Positions 1 through 9,161 of a DNA stretch of 64,000 nt are shown one piece after another. The position numbers and the translations under genes were made by a program. Position 1 is the stretch's first letter. Every line of letters starts with the position of its first letter. Under the pieces are notes generated by a model that saw nothing but the letters and a program-made list of their open reading frames with translations, did not search any database and was not told where the DNA came from. Origin of the DNA: Deltaproteobacteria bacterium (lineage in GTDB: Bacteria > SAR324 > XYD2-FULL-50-16); NCBI GenBank assembly GCA_018657625.1, contig JABHWU010000013.1, positions 42,112 to 106,111 of the forward strand, read 5' to 3'.

Positions 1-582
1 AACTGTGTAATTGACACGTTTTACCAATACATCAATTAAATCGATACCAAAATCTTTAATCGTGGTAGCAACAGTTGCCTGCACCAGTTTTGAAAACTGA
101 TCTCGTCCGACCTTAATCCTGACGTCTTCTTTAATTTTCAATTCCTCAGACATCGTATATTTTTCATCCCAATCTGAACTTCGGATAATTTCCAGCAAAA
201 CATTTTTAGTGACAAAATCACGGACAGCACCATTGATTAAATCGCTAATTACATAATTAGCCCGATTATAATTCTGCATTCTTTGTAAAAACAGCAGTGG
301 ATTATCAATCTTCCATCTAGCTGTCGTATCCAACCAAATATACTTTTTATCTTTAGTAGGGATTTCATTGGGCTCTCCATCCCATTTGATAATTCTTTTT
401 TCAAATTCGTGAACTTTTTGAAAAAAAGGAATTTTAAAATACAGTCCAGCTTCGTTAAAAGCACCACGTACCGGCTCTCCAAACTGAGTGATTACAGCCT
501 GTTTGCCTTCATCGATAACAAAAATCGAATTATAAAAGACAAATGCACCAACCACCACTAAAAGTGTTAATAGGGTCTTCAT
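1..582 (-). CDS. hflC: HflC, FtsH protease modulator (partial, 3' end outside window)
   Basis: The minus-strand frame from the ATG at 582 is open for 194 codons to the window edge, so the C-terminus is missing. The N-terminus has a hydrophobic signal-anchor (TLLTLLVVVGAFVFYNSIFV) followed by the SPFH/prohibitin-like start VIDEGKQAVITQFGEPV, typical of HflC. In this family HflC pairs with HflK in the inner membrane, facing the periplasm, and modulates FtsH proteolysis. An AGGAG ribosome-binding site lies just before the ATG, and the hflK stop is about 20 bases upstream, so hflK and hflC are one operon. The call rests on the SPFH sequence and on the pairing with hflK. Confidence 0.93.
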   Translation of the reverse strand, partial: MKTLLTLLVVVGAFVFYNSIFVIDEGKQAVITQFGEPVRGAFNEAGLYFKIPFFQKVHEFEKRIIKWDGEPNEIPTKDKKYIWLDTTARWKIDNPLLFLQRMQNYNRANYVISDLINGAVRDFVTKNVLLEIIRSSDWDEKYTMSEELKIKEDVRIKVGRDQFSKLVQATVATTIKDFGIDLIDVLVKRVNYTV

Positions 583-603
583 TATTATTCTCCTGATTAT
601 TTA

Positions 604-1689
604 TTAATTAGTCTGTCTGATGGCGTTACTTCCACCAAGATTTAATATTGGTAACATGCCATTTTTCTTTTGATCCATTATGATCACTTCTTTAACAGTT
701 GGTAATACTTCTTTTAAAGCTTCAATATACATCCTGGTTTTTGTTACTTCCTTATATTTCCTATATTGTTCGTAAATCGAATTATATCTGGCAATGTTAC
801 CTTTAGCATTATTGACTCTTTCGATTGCATAACCCTGTGCTTCTTCCAGCATCTGCTTGGCAACCCCTTCTGCTTTTGGTATTTTCTCATTTCTTTCTTT
901 TTGAGCTTCATTACCCAATCGGACTTTATCTTGTTCTGCCTGGTTAACTTCGTTAAAAGAGGGTCTCACCGGATCAGGTGGATTCAAATCCTGTAATTGC
1001 ACAGTTACTACTTTAATACCTGACTTGTATTCATCCAGATGTCTCTGGATTTCTTCAAAAGAAGAATCTGCTAGTTCAGCCCGATTATTTAAGGTATAAT
1101 TGAAATCACGATTACCAACCAAACGTCTGATGACCGCTTCAGATTGGTCACGAACTGCAGCAACCGGATCCTGGACGTTAAAAAGGTAGTCTTCAGCTTT
1201 GGAAATACGATATTGAACCACCCAATTTAGCTGGATAACGTTATTGTCTGAAGTAATCATCAAAGACTCCAAATCAGAAAAATTGGATTTTTTATTATAG
1301 GCGCTGGTAGCATTTTGGCGAGTTCCAAACTCTTCCTTCCGGATAGATTCCACATTAACTTTGATAACTTTTTCTACGAAAGGAATTAAAAAATGCAAAC
1401 CCGGACTAGTGGTGTTACTATATTTACCAAATTTTAAAACAACACCCAGTTCACTTTGTCCAATTTGATAAAAGGACTGCATTAGGACTAAAGCAACAAT
1501 CGCTACAATTGCTATAACACTCAAAAAGCCTTTTTTAGGGGCCTGTGGGCTACTACCGCTACTTCCAGTTGGAGGCGTTGGTCCACCTGATTTATTACCA
1601 AAAAGCTTTTTTAAACCTTGCTGAATCATATCTTCTAATTCAGTTGGTTTTTTACCCCGGTTGTCCCATGGGTTTTGATTATCTGACAT
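604..1689 (-). CDS. hflK: HflK, FtsH protease modulator
   Basis: A 361-residue protein starting with the HflK signature MSDNQNPWDNRGKKP: a Gly/Pro/Ser-rich cytoplasmic tail holding NPWD. One transmembrane segment follows at about residues 55-71, then an SPFH domain (IGQSELGVVLKFGKY, GLHFLIPF) and a helical region rich in Glu, Lys and Ala. In the known system HflK and HflC form a large membrane complex around the FtsH protease. It is the first gene of the hflK-hflC pair. About 190 bases separate it from the mltG stop, so it probably has its own promoter, although none is obvious. Confidence 0.95.
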   Translation of the reverse strand: MSDNQNPWDNRGKKPTELEDMIQQGLKKLFGNKSGGPTPPTGSSGSSPQAPKKGFLSVIAIVAIVALVLMQSFYQIGQSELGVVLKFGKYSNTTSPGLHFLIPFVEKVIKVNVESIRKEEFGTRQNATSAYNKKSNFSDLESLMITSDNNVIQLNWVVQYRISKAEDYLFNVQDPVAAVRDQSEAVIRRLVGNRDFNYTLNNRAELADSSFEEIQRHLDEYKSGIKVVTVQLQDLNPPDPVRPSFNEVNQAEQDKVRLGNEAQKERNEKIPKAEGVAKQMLEEAQGYAIERVNNAKGNIARYNSIYEQYRKYKEVTKTRMYIEALKEVLPTVKEVIIMDQKKNGMLPILNLGGSNAIRQTN

Positions 1690-1876
1690 TAAAGTTCTCC
1701 TTATTTTACGTTACCAAATACAACAGCCTGCTATGATACAGACAAATATGATCTAATAAATAGTACAAACATAAAAAAATTATAAATAATATAAGAAAAT
1801 CATAGTACATTAAATTAAATTAACCAAGGCATGAAGCAATATAAAGCAACTTAAATTAATAAATTAAGAATTTTCC

Positions 1877-2902
1877 TTAAAAAGATCGATAATTCTTTTT
1901 TCGACGTTTCTGATATTTTCGTACAGCATTAACATGAGATCGGTAATTATCTGAGAATTTATGTTTCCCATTCCCTTTTGCCACAAAATAAAGATACTTT
2001 GTTTTAGCTGGATTGACCGCTGCCAATAACGAATCCAGCCCTGGATTAGCAATTGGTGTCGGTGGTAATCCAAAATTAGTATAAGTATTATAAGGATTGC
2101 TTTCCCTGAGTTGACGTTTTGTCAAGTTACCATCAAAATTCGTAATTCCATAAATAACGGTAGGGTCCGTCTGTAGCTTCATATTTTGACGTAAACGATT
2201 ATGAAATACTGACGATATCAAAGTTCTCTCATCAGTGGAGCCGGTTTCTTTCTCAATGATGGATGCCAGAATAATGGCCTCATAGTAGGTCAAATTAACG
2301 CCTCTCGCTTGTGCGGCAAAGTCTCTGGGAATTCGTTTTAGAAATGTATTTACCAGTGTTTGAATAATTATCTTTTCCGAAGCCCTTTTTGATACCTTAT
2401 AGGTATCCGGAAACAAAAACCCTTCCAGCATTTTAATATCATCCGGTAAATTAAAGCTTTTCACAAATTGTGACTCATTTATAACGTCCTGATATTTCCC
2501 ACTGTTGATATATCCGGCCCTTTTAAATAGCTGGAAAATTTCGGTCATTCGCAACCCTTCAGGAATAGTAACCTGAAGCATCACTGTTCGACCTTTACTT
2601 AACAAATTGATCAATTGATAAAGCGATATTTTAGGTTCTATGTTATAGTTTCCGATTTTGATCGATTTCCCTTTACCGAATAAAACAGCTGTCCATTTAA
2701 AAAGATGTTTGCTTCTTATAACTCGGGCTTGCTCTAAATTTTGACTAATTTTATTTAAACTTTCCCCTTTTTCAATTTCGAAAACAATTGCCTCAGTATA
2801 GGATTTTGGATATGAGAAAAATATTTCAATAGAAAGCCATGTTGTGGTAATTATTGCCAGGATAAAAATAGTCAACGCCACATGTATTTTTTTAAAGTTC
2901 AT
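1877..2902 (-). CDS. mltG: MltG (YceG-like) endolytic murein transglycosylase
   Basis: A 341-residue inner-membrane protein with one N-terminal transmembrane helix (about residues 8-30), a LysM-like segment (EIEKGESLNKISQNL) and the YceG catalytic domain. The diagnostic motif ASIIEKETG places the likely catalytic glutamate at E217, matching the position known for E. coli MltG. Other family blocks are EGFLFPDTY, LQTDPTVIYG and the C-terminal LPPTPIANPGLDSLLAAVNP. The enzyme cuts nascent glycan strands and so sets their length. Its start nearly abuts the stop of gspN, which suggests co-transcription with gspM-gspN. Confidence 0.95.
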   Translation of the reverse strand: MNFKKIHVALTIFILAIITTTWLSIEIFFSYPKSYTEAIVFEIEKGESLNKISQNLEQARVIRSKHLFKWTAVLFGKGKSIKIGNYNIEPKISLYQLINLLSKGRTVMLQVTIPEGLRMTEIFQLFKRAGYINSGKYQDVINESQFVKSFNLPDDIKMLEGFLFPDTYKVSKRASEKIIIQTLVNTFLKRIPRDFAAQARGVNLTYYEAIILASIIEKETGSTDERTLISSVFHNRLRQNMKLQTDPTVIYGITNFDGNLTKRQLRESNPYNTYTNFGLPPTPIANPGLDSLLAAVNPAKTKYLYFVAKGNGKHKFSDNYRSHVNAVRKYQKRRKKNYRSF

Positions 2903-2903
2903 T

Positions 2904-3761
2904 CTAATTCTTATTTATTTTTGGATATTGTACGCTTCCGCCAATTTTGAGTTTGATTTGGCCATTCGCATTTTGAAAAGATTTCAAAATTTGCATAACC
3001 AATGGATCGACTTTATTTTTATATTCAGAGGATAACGAACCTGAAGCCTGAATATCAAGACCTGAACGATAGATGGTTTTTGAGTTGATAAAAATAGTAC
3101 CAGTTATCTTACTTACGATATCACCGTAAGTTGATGCTTTAATTGTTAATCGATTGTTTTGCAGCTCCCCATTCATGGAAAATAATTTCAGACTAAGGGT
3201 TGGTAATTTGACAATATTTTTGAATTTCGTATCGTTAAAACTAATGTTAAATTGCTGTGATTCAACCGTTATTTCTGCAGAAAGGATCTCTTTTAATACA
3301 AAAGAGGAATGAATGTCCATATAAACTGGTGCGGGTAAAATCCTTGTGTTAAAAACCAGCGGAATTTGTCTGATATTGATTTGAGCAACATCGACAATAA
3401 TACGTGTAGGGAAAAACTGTAGTTTACCACTAACCAATCCATTATAGATTTCTGCTTTGAACGGAATTCCAAGATTCATTAAAAAACTGAATGGGTTGAC
3501 ATCAATATCGATGTACTGGGCATCCATGATTTCATTTTTTTTCAGTTTATCAGTTATCAATACTTTGGCAATATCAACACCCGACCATCGAGGTACTACA
3601 TCTTTAAATTTAATTTCAAATTGATTTGTCGTTTTCTGAATTACTATCTGGTTCAGCCATAATGTCAATTTTTCAGGTGGTATGTTCAACCAGATTGACA
3701 GGCAAAAAAAGTAAATCGTTAAAAAGATGACAAATATTGCCAGAAAAATCTTTTTAATCAT
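2904..3761 (-). CDS. gspN: Type II secretion system protein GspN family
   Basis: 285 residues with a single N-terminal transmembrane segment (about 4-26) and a long beta-rich periplasmic region. The layout and motifs such as KFKDVVPRWSGVDI and the C-terminal NANGQIKLKIGGSVQYPKI resemble the GspN family found in deltaproteobacteria and leptospires. GspN is an accessory part of the type II secretion apparatus. The gspM-like gene lies directly upstream with a gap of about 10 bases, which supports the call. No other secretion gene is present in the window. Confidence 0.75.
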   Translation of the reverse strand: MIKKIFLAIFVIFLTIYFFCLSIWLNIPPEKLTLWLNQIVIQKTTNQFEIKFKDVVPRWSGVDIAKVLITDKLKKNEIMDAQYIDIDVNPFSFLMNLGIPFKAEIYNGLVSGKLQFFPTRIIVDVAQINIRQIPLVFNTRILPAPVYMDIHSSFVLKEILSAEITVESQQFNISFNDTKFKNIVKLPTLSLKLFSMNGELQNNRLTIKASTYGDIVSKITGTIFINSKTIYRSGLDIQASGSLSSEYKNKVDPLVMQILKSFQNANGQIKLKIGGSVQYPKINKN

Positions 3762-3772
3762 GGTATTTTTTT

Positions 3773-4267
3773 TTATTCACTGGAAAGTGACATATTTATT
3801 TTAAATAGTTTATCACTTTTATATGTAGGGCTTAAATCAAAAGAATCAATTAATATAACAGGTGAACTGTGTTCTATTCTATAGATCAGGTTTACCAATT
3901 CATTTAGATTTAAATCTGTTAAGGTAAGTACTAATTTCTGACCGGTTCGAGGTCTATCACCGACACTGATTCGAGATTTAATTTTCAGTTTTGTCCGATT
4001 CAGAATATGATTCATACGCTTACTTAAAGATTGCACTTTTCTTTGGGATAAACGTTCGTAATATCTAAGTTCCTGCCCTAGTAAATTTACGGATTTTATA
4101 TTTTGCTCAAGTTTGGTATTGTGTTTTGAAAGATCTTCCTGGTAATCCTGAATCGTCACAATGATCAGTCTGTACAACAGCATAGGAAGCAGAACGCAAA
4201 TGGTGATTACCATCAGAATCTTTTCTCTTTTACTAAGTTCTAAATATCTATTCAGTAGATTTAGCAC
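3773..4267 (-). CDS. gspM: GspM-like type II secretion protein
   Basis: 164 residues: a short basic cytoplasmic tail (LELSKREK), one transmembrane helix at about 16-37, a coiled-coil stretch and a small C-terminal ferredoxin-like fold (LVLTLTDLNLNELVNLIYRIE). This is the architecture of GspM/PilO-like proteins, which join GspL in the inner-membrane platform of the type II secretion system. GTG is the only plausible start. It is the first gene of a run gspM-gspN-mltG. A gspL gene would normally precede it and is absent: upstream lies a noncoding gap and then a plus-strand gene. Confidence 0.65.
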   Translation of the reverse strand: MLNLLNRYLELSKREKILMVITICVLLPMLLYRLIIVTIQDYQEDLSKHNTKLEQNIKSVNLLGQELRYYERLSQRKVQSLSKRMNHILNRTKLKIKSRISVGDRPRTGQKLVLTLTDLNLNELVNLIYRIEHSSPVILIDSFDLSPTYKSDKLFKINMSLSSE

Positions 4268-4557
4268 AAAAACCTTGTTGTTTTTCTCAGGTTAATAAAT
4301 ATTTTGTTCATGCAAATTAGGAGTTTTTTTCAAGATCGTCTACTATCTTTTTATCCATAGGAATTTCGTGAATATTTTTCTGGTAAAAAGTCTGTTAATC
4401 AGACGATCATTGAGTTATTTTAAAATTACTTAATATTTATAAAATGAAATACGCCTTCAATTGTAAATCAAAATGTAACAGTTGAATTTATTTTATATCT
4501 TTGATAATGTCGGAACGATTAATATACGATTTTATTAAAAAACTTCAGGTTATTGTT

Positions 4558-4743
4558 ATGGCGAATGTAAGTATTTATGTACATCCAGTTAAGGTGACAG
4601 TTTATACCAATGAATATACCAAAAAACTGGATGAAGCCCCACCAAAAGAAACAGTAAGGATTAACCCATCAACCTGCGTTTATAAAAAATGGGATACAAC
4701 ACGGTATGAAATGCCGAGTATGCCAACAGCTCATGGGTTATAA
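4558..4743 (+). CDS. Small hypothetical protein, 61 residues
   Basis: A short open frame reading MANVSIYVHPVKVTVY and ending MPTAHGL. An upstream in-frame TTG at 4501 would add 19 residues, but the ATG at 4558, with an AGGT-like site about 7 bases upstream, reads better. The product would be soluble, mixed beta/coil, with no signal peptide. Its last 13 bases overlap the convergent 3' end of coaBC. I do not recognise the family. It could be spurious. Confidence 0.4.
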   Translation: MANVSIYVHPVKVTVYTNEYTKKLDEAPPKETVRINPSTCVYKKWDTTRYEMPSMPTAHGL

Positions 4744-5972
4744 TTTTTAATTTGTGCCCATTTTGGGTCAGAGACTATTTTTTGGATAATTTTTTCAGCA
4801 ACCATAAATTTTGATTGCTGAGGGAGTTGCAAAACATCCGTCGCATTGATTAATGATACGATGTTGGTGTCTCCATCAAAACCAGCTCCCGGCTCTAAAA
4901 TATTATTAGCCACGATCAAATCAAGCTGTTTGTCCAACAGCTTTTTTCTAGCATACGCTTCCAAATTTTCACTTTCCGCCGCGAAACCAACCAAATACTG
5001 ATTCTTTGATTTTTGTTTGCCTAGTGTTTTTAATATGTCTCTATTTTGAATTAAATTTAGTTTTAAATTAACGCGTTTTTTATTTTTACCAGGGTCCGGT
5101 TTTTCAATTTTATAATCACTGACAGCGGCTGATTTTATAATTAAGCTATTTTGCGGTGCATTTGCCATTACAGCTTCAAACATTTCATCAGCAGATTGTA
5201 CTGAAATAAAATTAATACCCTCAGGAGGCATCAAGGCGACAGGACCTGAAACCAGTGTCACTTTAGCTCCCTGAGATAGGCAATACTCCGCAATAGCAAA
5301 TCCCATTTTTCCGGAAGAATAATTGGATATATAACGAACCGCGTCAATTTTTTCACGGGTCGGCCCCGCCGTTACCAAAACCTTTATACCATTCAATAAT
5401 CCATTATTGCTATTTGATTGGAATTCGGGATTTTTGACTAGGAACTTAACGATAGATTCCGGTTCTGCCATTTTCCCCAACCCAACAGTTTGGCATGCAA
5501 GAAGTCCAGAGGTAGGTGGTATTATAGAAATTCCCCTTGCTTTTAATTTTTCGATATTTTCCTGAACAATAGCTTTATTCCACATATTTGTATTCATGGC
5601 TGGAGCCAAATATAAAGGGGAATTATTGGCTAAAACAGAGGTGGATAAAAAATCATCTGCCAACCCACAAGCAATTTTGGCGATAATATTAGCAGTCGCC
5701 GGCGCGATAATAAAACAATCTGCCTGTTCCGGTACCTTAATATGACCGATATTTTCCTGAAAATCATCATTGAACATGTCATAAAATACCGGCCGACCGG
5801 TGATAGTTTGAAAAGTCAAAGGCTGAACAAACTTAGTGGCGGCTGTTGTCATAACAGTAGTTACCGATACTCCAGCTTTAATCAATAAACGGGCTAAAGA
5901 TACAGATTTATAACTGGCAATACCTCCAGATACTCCCAGCACAACTTTTTTCCCCTGTAAATTCAAACTCAC
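4731..5972 (-). CDS. coaBC: CoaBC: phosphopantothenoylcysteine decarboxylase / phosphopantothenate-cysteine ligase
   Basis: A 413-residue bifunctional coenzyme A biosynthesis enzyme. The N-terminal flavin-dependent decarboxylase domain shows GVSGGIASYKS, the catalytic histidine H77 in GHIKVPEQAD, the PAMNTNMW substrate motif (124-131) and the active-site cysteine C160 in SGLLACQTVGLGKMAEPE. The C-terminal ligase domain begins at about residue 195 with VLVTAGPTREKIDAVRYISN and continues with SAAVSDYKIEKPDPGKNKK. Length and motifs are normal. coaX, the pantothenate kinase of the same pathway, lies 7 kb to the right at 12920. Confidence 0.97.
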   Translation of the reverse strand: MSLNLQGKKVVLGVSGGIASYKSVSLARLLIKAGVSVTTVMTTAATKFVQPLTFQTITGRPVFYDMFNDDFQENIGHIKVPEQADCFIIAPATANIIAKIACGLADDFLSTSVLANNSPLYLAPAMNTNMWNKAIVQENIEKLKARGISIIPPTSGLLACQTVGLGKMAEPESIVKFLVKNPEFQSNSNNGLLNGIKVLVTAGPTREKIDAVRYISNYSSGKMGFAIAEYCLSQGAKVTLVSGPVALMPPEGINFISVQSADEMFEAVMANAPQNSLIIKSAAVSDYKIEKPDPGKNKKRVNLKLNLIQNRDILKTLGKQKSKNQYLVGFAAESENLEAYARKKLLDKQLDLIVANNILEPGAGFDGDTNIVSLINATDVLQLPQQSKFMVAEKIIQKIVSDPKWAQIKNYNP

Positions 5973-6373
5973 ACTCCAGTAGTAAATATTATTAAATCAA
6001 CTGATTCCAGGATAGATCTTCATCTCATATGAACAGATTTAAATTGTCACTAAAAAACAATTCTTACAAAAAAACAAATTTAATTAACATCTTGATTTAT
6101 TAAAGTTATAATACTCTAATTGATTCTAAAATGAAATTCAAAAAAATTCTGGAAGTATTTGACTTGTTTAATATTTGTTGTTAACCTTTTTGATTTTGGA
6201 AAAAATGAATCCTGATATTTTTCCAGTTGAAAAACAATAAAATTAATATTGTTTCATATTTCTTTTTTTATATAGAAAGCTGATATGACATAAAAGAATC
6301 AGCATGTTCACATACTGATTTAAATCTATTTATTATTGTTTAGTAGTACTCAATTTATTTTTAAGGTAGAATC
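5973..6373. other. AT-rich intergenic region upstream of rplY
   Basis: A 400-base spacer between the divergent coaBC and rplY starts. It must hold promoters for both directions. I see no open frame, repeat or convincing stem-loop, and no -35/-10 pair strong enough to assign. Confidence 0.5.
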
Positions 6374-7033
6374 ATGAATCTTACGGTTCAGACCCGTGAA
6401 AGTACCGGCAAAGAAAGCAATAAAAAACTTAGAGTTCAAGGTATTGCTCCTGGTATTATTTACGGTAAAGAAAGCCAACTGGTTTCAATGAATGCTGAAA
6501 AAGCCCATCGATTCATAAAATCGATGCAGGGTGCCAAACAGCTCTTTGAATTAACAGTTGAGGCCGAGGGTAAGTCTTCTAACAAAACAGTTGTTATCCA
6601 AGACTTCCAAACCAGCATTATTGGCAACCGGCTCATTCACGTTGATTTTTTAGAAGTTAACGAGAATACCCGATTGACTGCTGAAATTCCAATTACAGTA
6701 ACTGATAACTGTATCGCAGTAAAAGAAGGTGCAGTATTGCAGATTATCCGTAGAACAGTTCCCGTGACTTGTTTGGCCTCAAAAATTCCGGAAACGATTC
6801 TGGTGGACGTCGAAAATCTTGAATTTGGTAGTAGTATCCACGTCCTGGATTTAGATTATCCGGAAGGTGTTAAGCCCATCGTTAAAGACCGAAATTTTAC
6901 CGTGATTACAGTCGCAGGTCAAATGGCGGAAGAGGTAGATGAAGTAGATGAAGTAGATGCCGAACTTGAAGGTGCAGAAGTAGTTGAAGGTGAAGAAGCT
7001 GCTGCAGATGACAAAAAAGCAGATGAAGAATAA
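6374..7033 (+). CDS. rplY: 50S ribosomal protein L25 (general stress protein Ctc family)
   Basis: 219 residues. The N-terminal domain carries the L25 signature ESTGKESNKKLRVQGIAPGIIYG. A long-form (Ctc/TL5-like) C-terminal beta domain follows (TAEIPITVTDNCIAVKEGAVLQ; VKDRNFTVITVAG). The last 30 or so residues are very acidic, with a repeated EVDEVDEVD stretch and EGEEAAAD, as in many long L25 proteins. L25 binds 5S rRNA in the large subunit. It is followed after 15 bases by pth, the usual rplY-pth arrangement. Confidence 0.95.
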   Translation: MNLTVQTRESTGKESNKKLRVQGIAPGIIYGKESQLVSMNAEKAHRFIKSMQGAKQLFELTVEAEGKSSNKTVVIQDFQTSIIGNRLIHVDFLEVNENTRLTAEIPITVTDNCIAVKEGAVLQIIRRTVPVTCLASKIPETILVDVENLEFGSSIHVLDLDYPEGVKPIVKDRNFTVITVAGQMAEEVDEVDEVDAELEGAEVVEGEEAAADDKKADEE

Positions 7034-7048
7034 GCAGCAGATTAACCT

Positions 7049-7606
7049 ATGAAATTGATTGTGGGTCTCGGAAACCCCGGAACCAAATACCAAAATACGC
7101 TTCATAATGTTGGTTTTGCTGCAGTGGATTTTTTATGTCGCAGTCGATCACTATCAGACTGGGCGACTAAATTTAAAGGACTGTATCAAAGGGAACGTAT
7201 TGGTAGTCATCAATTCATTTTATTAAAGCCGCAGACCTATATGAATTTAAGTGGTGAATCGGTTTTAGCCTGCATGCAATTCTTCAAGCTTGATTTAGAA
7301 GATGTTTTAGTGATTTCTGATGATGTCGACCGACCTGCCGGAAAATTAAGATACCGGGAAAATGGCGGTCATGGAGGTCACAACGGTTTAAGAAGTATTA
7401 TGCAACTATGTGGCGGTAATCAATTCCATCGGATTAAGATCGGAATTGGCAGACCTGAAGGTAAAATAGGTGTCGCAGATTATGTTCTGGGGAATCCACC
7501 GGAAACGGTTAAGATATCTGTTATTAATGCCATTGAAAAAGTCGATGAATATTTGATCCAGTTTATCCAGAGTCAACCGGTTCAAATTGACCCTCAATAC
7601 GCTTAA
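7049..7606 (+). CDS. pth: Peptidyl-tRNA hydrolase
   Basis: 185 residues, normal length. Motifs: MKLIVGLGNPGTKY at the N-terminus, the catalytic histidine H19 in TLHNVGF, LLKPQTYMNLSG, ISDDVDRPAGKLR and GGHGGHNGLRS. The enzyme recycles peptidyl-tRNA that drops off ribosomes. It sits between rplY and the rpsF-rpsR-rplI operon, a common order. The usual DLD-type motif reads DDVDR here, a mild variation. Annotation is secure. Confidence 0.97.
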   Translation: MKLIVGLGNPGTKYQNTLHNVGFAAVDFLCRSRSLSDWATKFKGLYQRERIGSHQFILLKPQTYMNLSGESVLACMQFFKLDLEDVLVISDDVDRPAGKLRYRENGGHGGHNGLRSIMQLCGGNQFHRIKIGIGRPEGKIGVADYVLGNPPETVKISVINAIEKVDEYLIQFIQSQPVQIDPQYA

Positions 7607-7621
7607 ACATTTTAATAAAAA

Positions 7622-7692
7622 TTATTCGGATTTTCCGAATTTCTCACAAAATAGCGCTATTATTTTGTGATTCCTTGCCTGAAAATTCAGGC
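7622..7692 (+). promoter_or_regulatory. Three consecutive stem-loops in the rpsF leader
   Basis: Between pth and rpsF are three short inverted repeats in a row. The first is ATTCGGA/TCCGAAT (7624-7640, 3-base TTT loop). The second is TCACAAAATA/TATTTTGTGA, a perfect 10-bp stem with a 7-base loop (7644-7670). The third is GCCTGA/TCAGGC (7677-7692). The rpsF Shine-Dalgarno site follows at about 7702. None has a T-run, so simple termination is unlikely. Control of rpsF by an S6:S18-binding leader is known in many bacteria, and this could be a local version. The function here is inference. Confidence 0.4.
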
Positions 7693-7714
7693 TGTAACTC
7701 GAAAGGATGTTGCT

Positions 7715-8092
7715 ATGACATTAAGAAATTATGAAATTATTCTTGTGGCAGATGCAAAATTAACGGATGAAGAAGCTGGAGCATCAATTGATAAGTTTAA
7801 GAAACTAATCACTGATGCTGGTGGAAACGTTAAATTTGAAAGCCCCTGGGGTAGACGCCGCTTAGCTTATGAGATCAAAAAAGTTAAGTATGGCATTTAT
7901 CACCTGTTTTTTGCTGAAGCAAATGGTGAAATCATCGAAAATCTCGAAAGACAAGTCGTCTTTGACGATAATATTCTCAAGTTTTTCGATTGTTCAATAG
8001 CGGATTTGGAAAAAGCGTATAATGACTTTGAAGCGCTTAAAGAAAATCCACAGAAAAATTCAACACTAGTTTCAGAAGCCTTGGGAGCATAA
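7715..8092 (+). CDS. rpsF: 30S ribosomal protein S6
   Basis: 125 residues from the ATG at 7715 ([15 protein letters not shown]), which has an AAAGGA site 7 bases upstream. A frame-extending ATG at 7667 would add 16 residues that do not match S6 and lies in the stem-loop region. Family blocks include the S6 beta-hairpin [20 protein letters not shown] and [10 protein letters not shown]6 pairs with S18 on the small-subunit platform. It is the first gene of rpsF-rpsR-rplI, with only a few bases before rpsR. Confidence 0.96.
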   Translation: MTLRNYEIILVADAKLTDEEAGASIDKFKKLITDAGGNVKFESPWGRRRLAYEIKKVKYGIYHLFFAEANGEIIENLERQVVFDDNILKFFDCSIADLEKAYNDFEALKENPQKNSTLVSEALGA

Positions 8093-8093
8093 A

Positions 8094-8381
8094 ATGGGTA
8101 AAAAGAAAAGAAGAAGTCCAAATACAGAAGGTATTCAAAAGCGACCATGCGCAATTCTTCATTCAGGTATTGAAGAGGTCAACTATAAAGATGTTGAACT
8201 GCTAAAATTATTTGTTACTGAAAAAGGGAAAATTATTCCCAGAAGAATATCAGGATTAAGTGCCAAATCACAAAAAAAGTTGACTGCAGCTGTTAAAAGA
8301 GCTCGTAACAGTGCACTACTTTCCTTTTCTGAAGGATATGTACCTCAGGATGAACCTATGGAAAAAGGGAAAAAGTCATGA
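8094..8381 (+). CDS. rpsR: 30S ribosomal protein S18
   Basis: 95 residues with the S18 core [19 protein letters not shown], then [15 protein letters not shown] and the basic [14 protein letters not shown] block. It starts almost directly after rpsF and overlaps the rplI start by 4 bases, so translation is probably coupled. The C-terminal tail ([16 protein letters not shown]) is somewhat longer than in E. coli. Confidence 0.97.
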   Translation: MGKKKRRSPNTEGIQKRPCAILHSGIEEVNYKDVELLKLFVTEKGKIIPRRISGLSAKSQKKLTAAVKRARNSALLSFSEGYVPQDEPMEKGKKS

Positions 8382-8929
8382 AAATAATATTAACACGAGA
8401 TGTTGAAAAACTCGGATCATTGGGAGATGAGCTAGAGGTAAAACCAGGCTACGCCCGAAATTTTTTAATTCCACAAGGGAAAGCTGTTCCTGTCACACGT
8501 GATAACATCAAAACAATTACTCATAAAAGAGCCTTGTTGGATAAACAGAGAGCCGATGCTATTTCAAAGTCAAAAGAACTGGCCAAGAAAATAGAATCAG
8601 CTGAAGTTGAATTTAAAATGAAATCTGGTGATAGCGGGAAGCTATTTGGTTCCGTAACACTGAAACATATTTATGAAGCTTTAGACGAAAAAGGTATCGA
8701 ACTGGATCGAAAAAAGCTGACTTTAGCCAGCCCAATCAAAAATTTGGGTAAGCATGAAATTTTGGTTAAGTTGCACACAGAAGTAAATGCAACATTAGTC
8801 GTTGTTGTTACTCCAGAATCTATCGAAGTGACACCTTCTGAAAATGAAGGTGAAGCTGTTGAAGGCGAAGTAGCAAATGCTGAAGAAAGTACTGAAGTTT
8901 CTGAAGAAACAGAATCCAAAGCAGAATAA
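8378..8929 (+). CDS. rplI: 50S ribosomal protein L9
   Basis: 183 residues. The N-terminal rRNA-binding domain matches L9 ([37 protein letters not shown]), followed by the connecting helix and the C-terminal domain ([13 protein letters not shown]). A tail of about 35 residues rich in Glu, Ala and Ser extends past the usual end of about 150 residues. A similar acidic tail occurs on rplY in the same cluster. The ATG overlaps the rpsR stop. Confidence 0.96.
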   Translation: MKIILTRDVEKLGSLGDELEVKPGYARNFLIPQGKAVPVTRDNIKTITHKRALLDKQRADAISKSKELAKKIESAEVEFKMKSGDSGKLFGSVTLKHIYEALDEKGIELDRKKLTLASPIKNLGKHEILVKLHTEVNATLVVVVTPESIEVTPSENEGEAVEGEVANAEESTEVSEETESKAE

Positions 8930-8936
8930 ATAGATA

Positions 8937-8969
8937 TTTTCAACTGGTCATTTTCTGATCAGTTGAAAA
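8937..8969 (+). terminator. Hairpin terminator after rplI
   Basis: A 14-bp inverted repeat, TTTTCAACTGGTCA paired with TGATCAGTTGAAAA (one G-T pair), with a 5-base loop, seven bases after the rplI stop. No T-run follows the right arm, so it is a strong hairpin rather than a textbook intrinsic terminator. Confidence 0.6.
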
Positions 8970-9161
8970 CCCCACCACCGTACCACTCCCCATCTTTACC
9001 GATTTATTTATAAAAATCACTCCAATTATATTATTGATGCTGGACATTTGAGTGTTATGAAATCAAGTGACATCTATTACTGATAGTGCCACCATACCAA
9101 AGTTCGTTTTTAAACCCATCTTTAGCGATTAAATAATCACTTTATCTCATAATATATTATC

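Noticed and set aside
7667..7714. Upstream ATG for rpsF adding 16 residues
   Set aside because: It lies inside the stem-loop region, lacks a ribosome-binding site and gives residues unlike S6; the ATG at 7715 has AAAGGA at the right distance.
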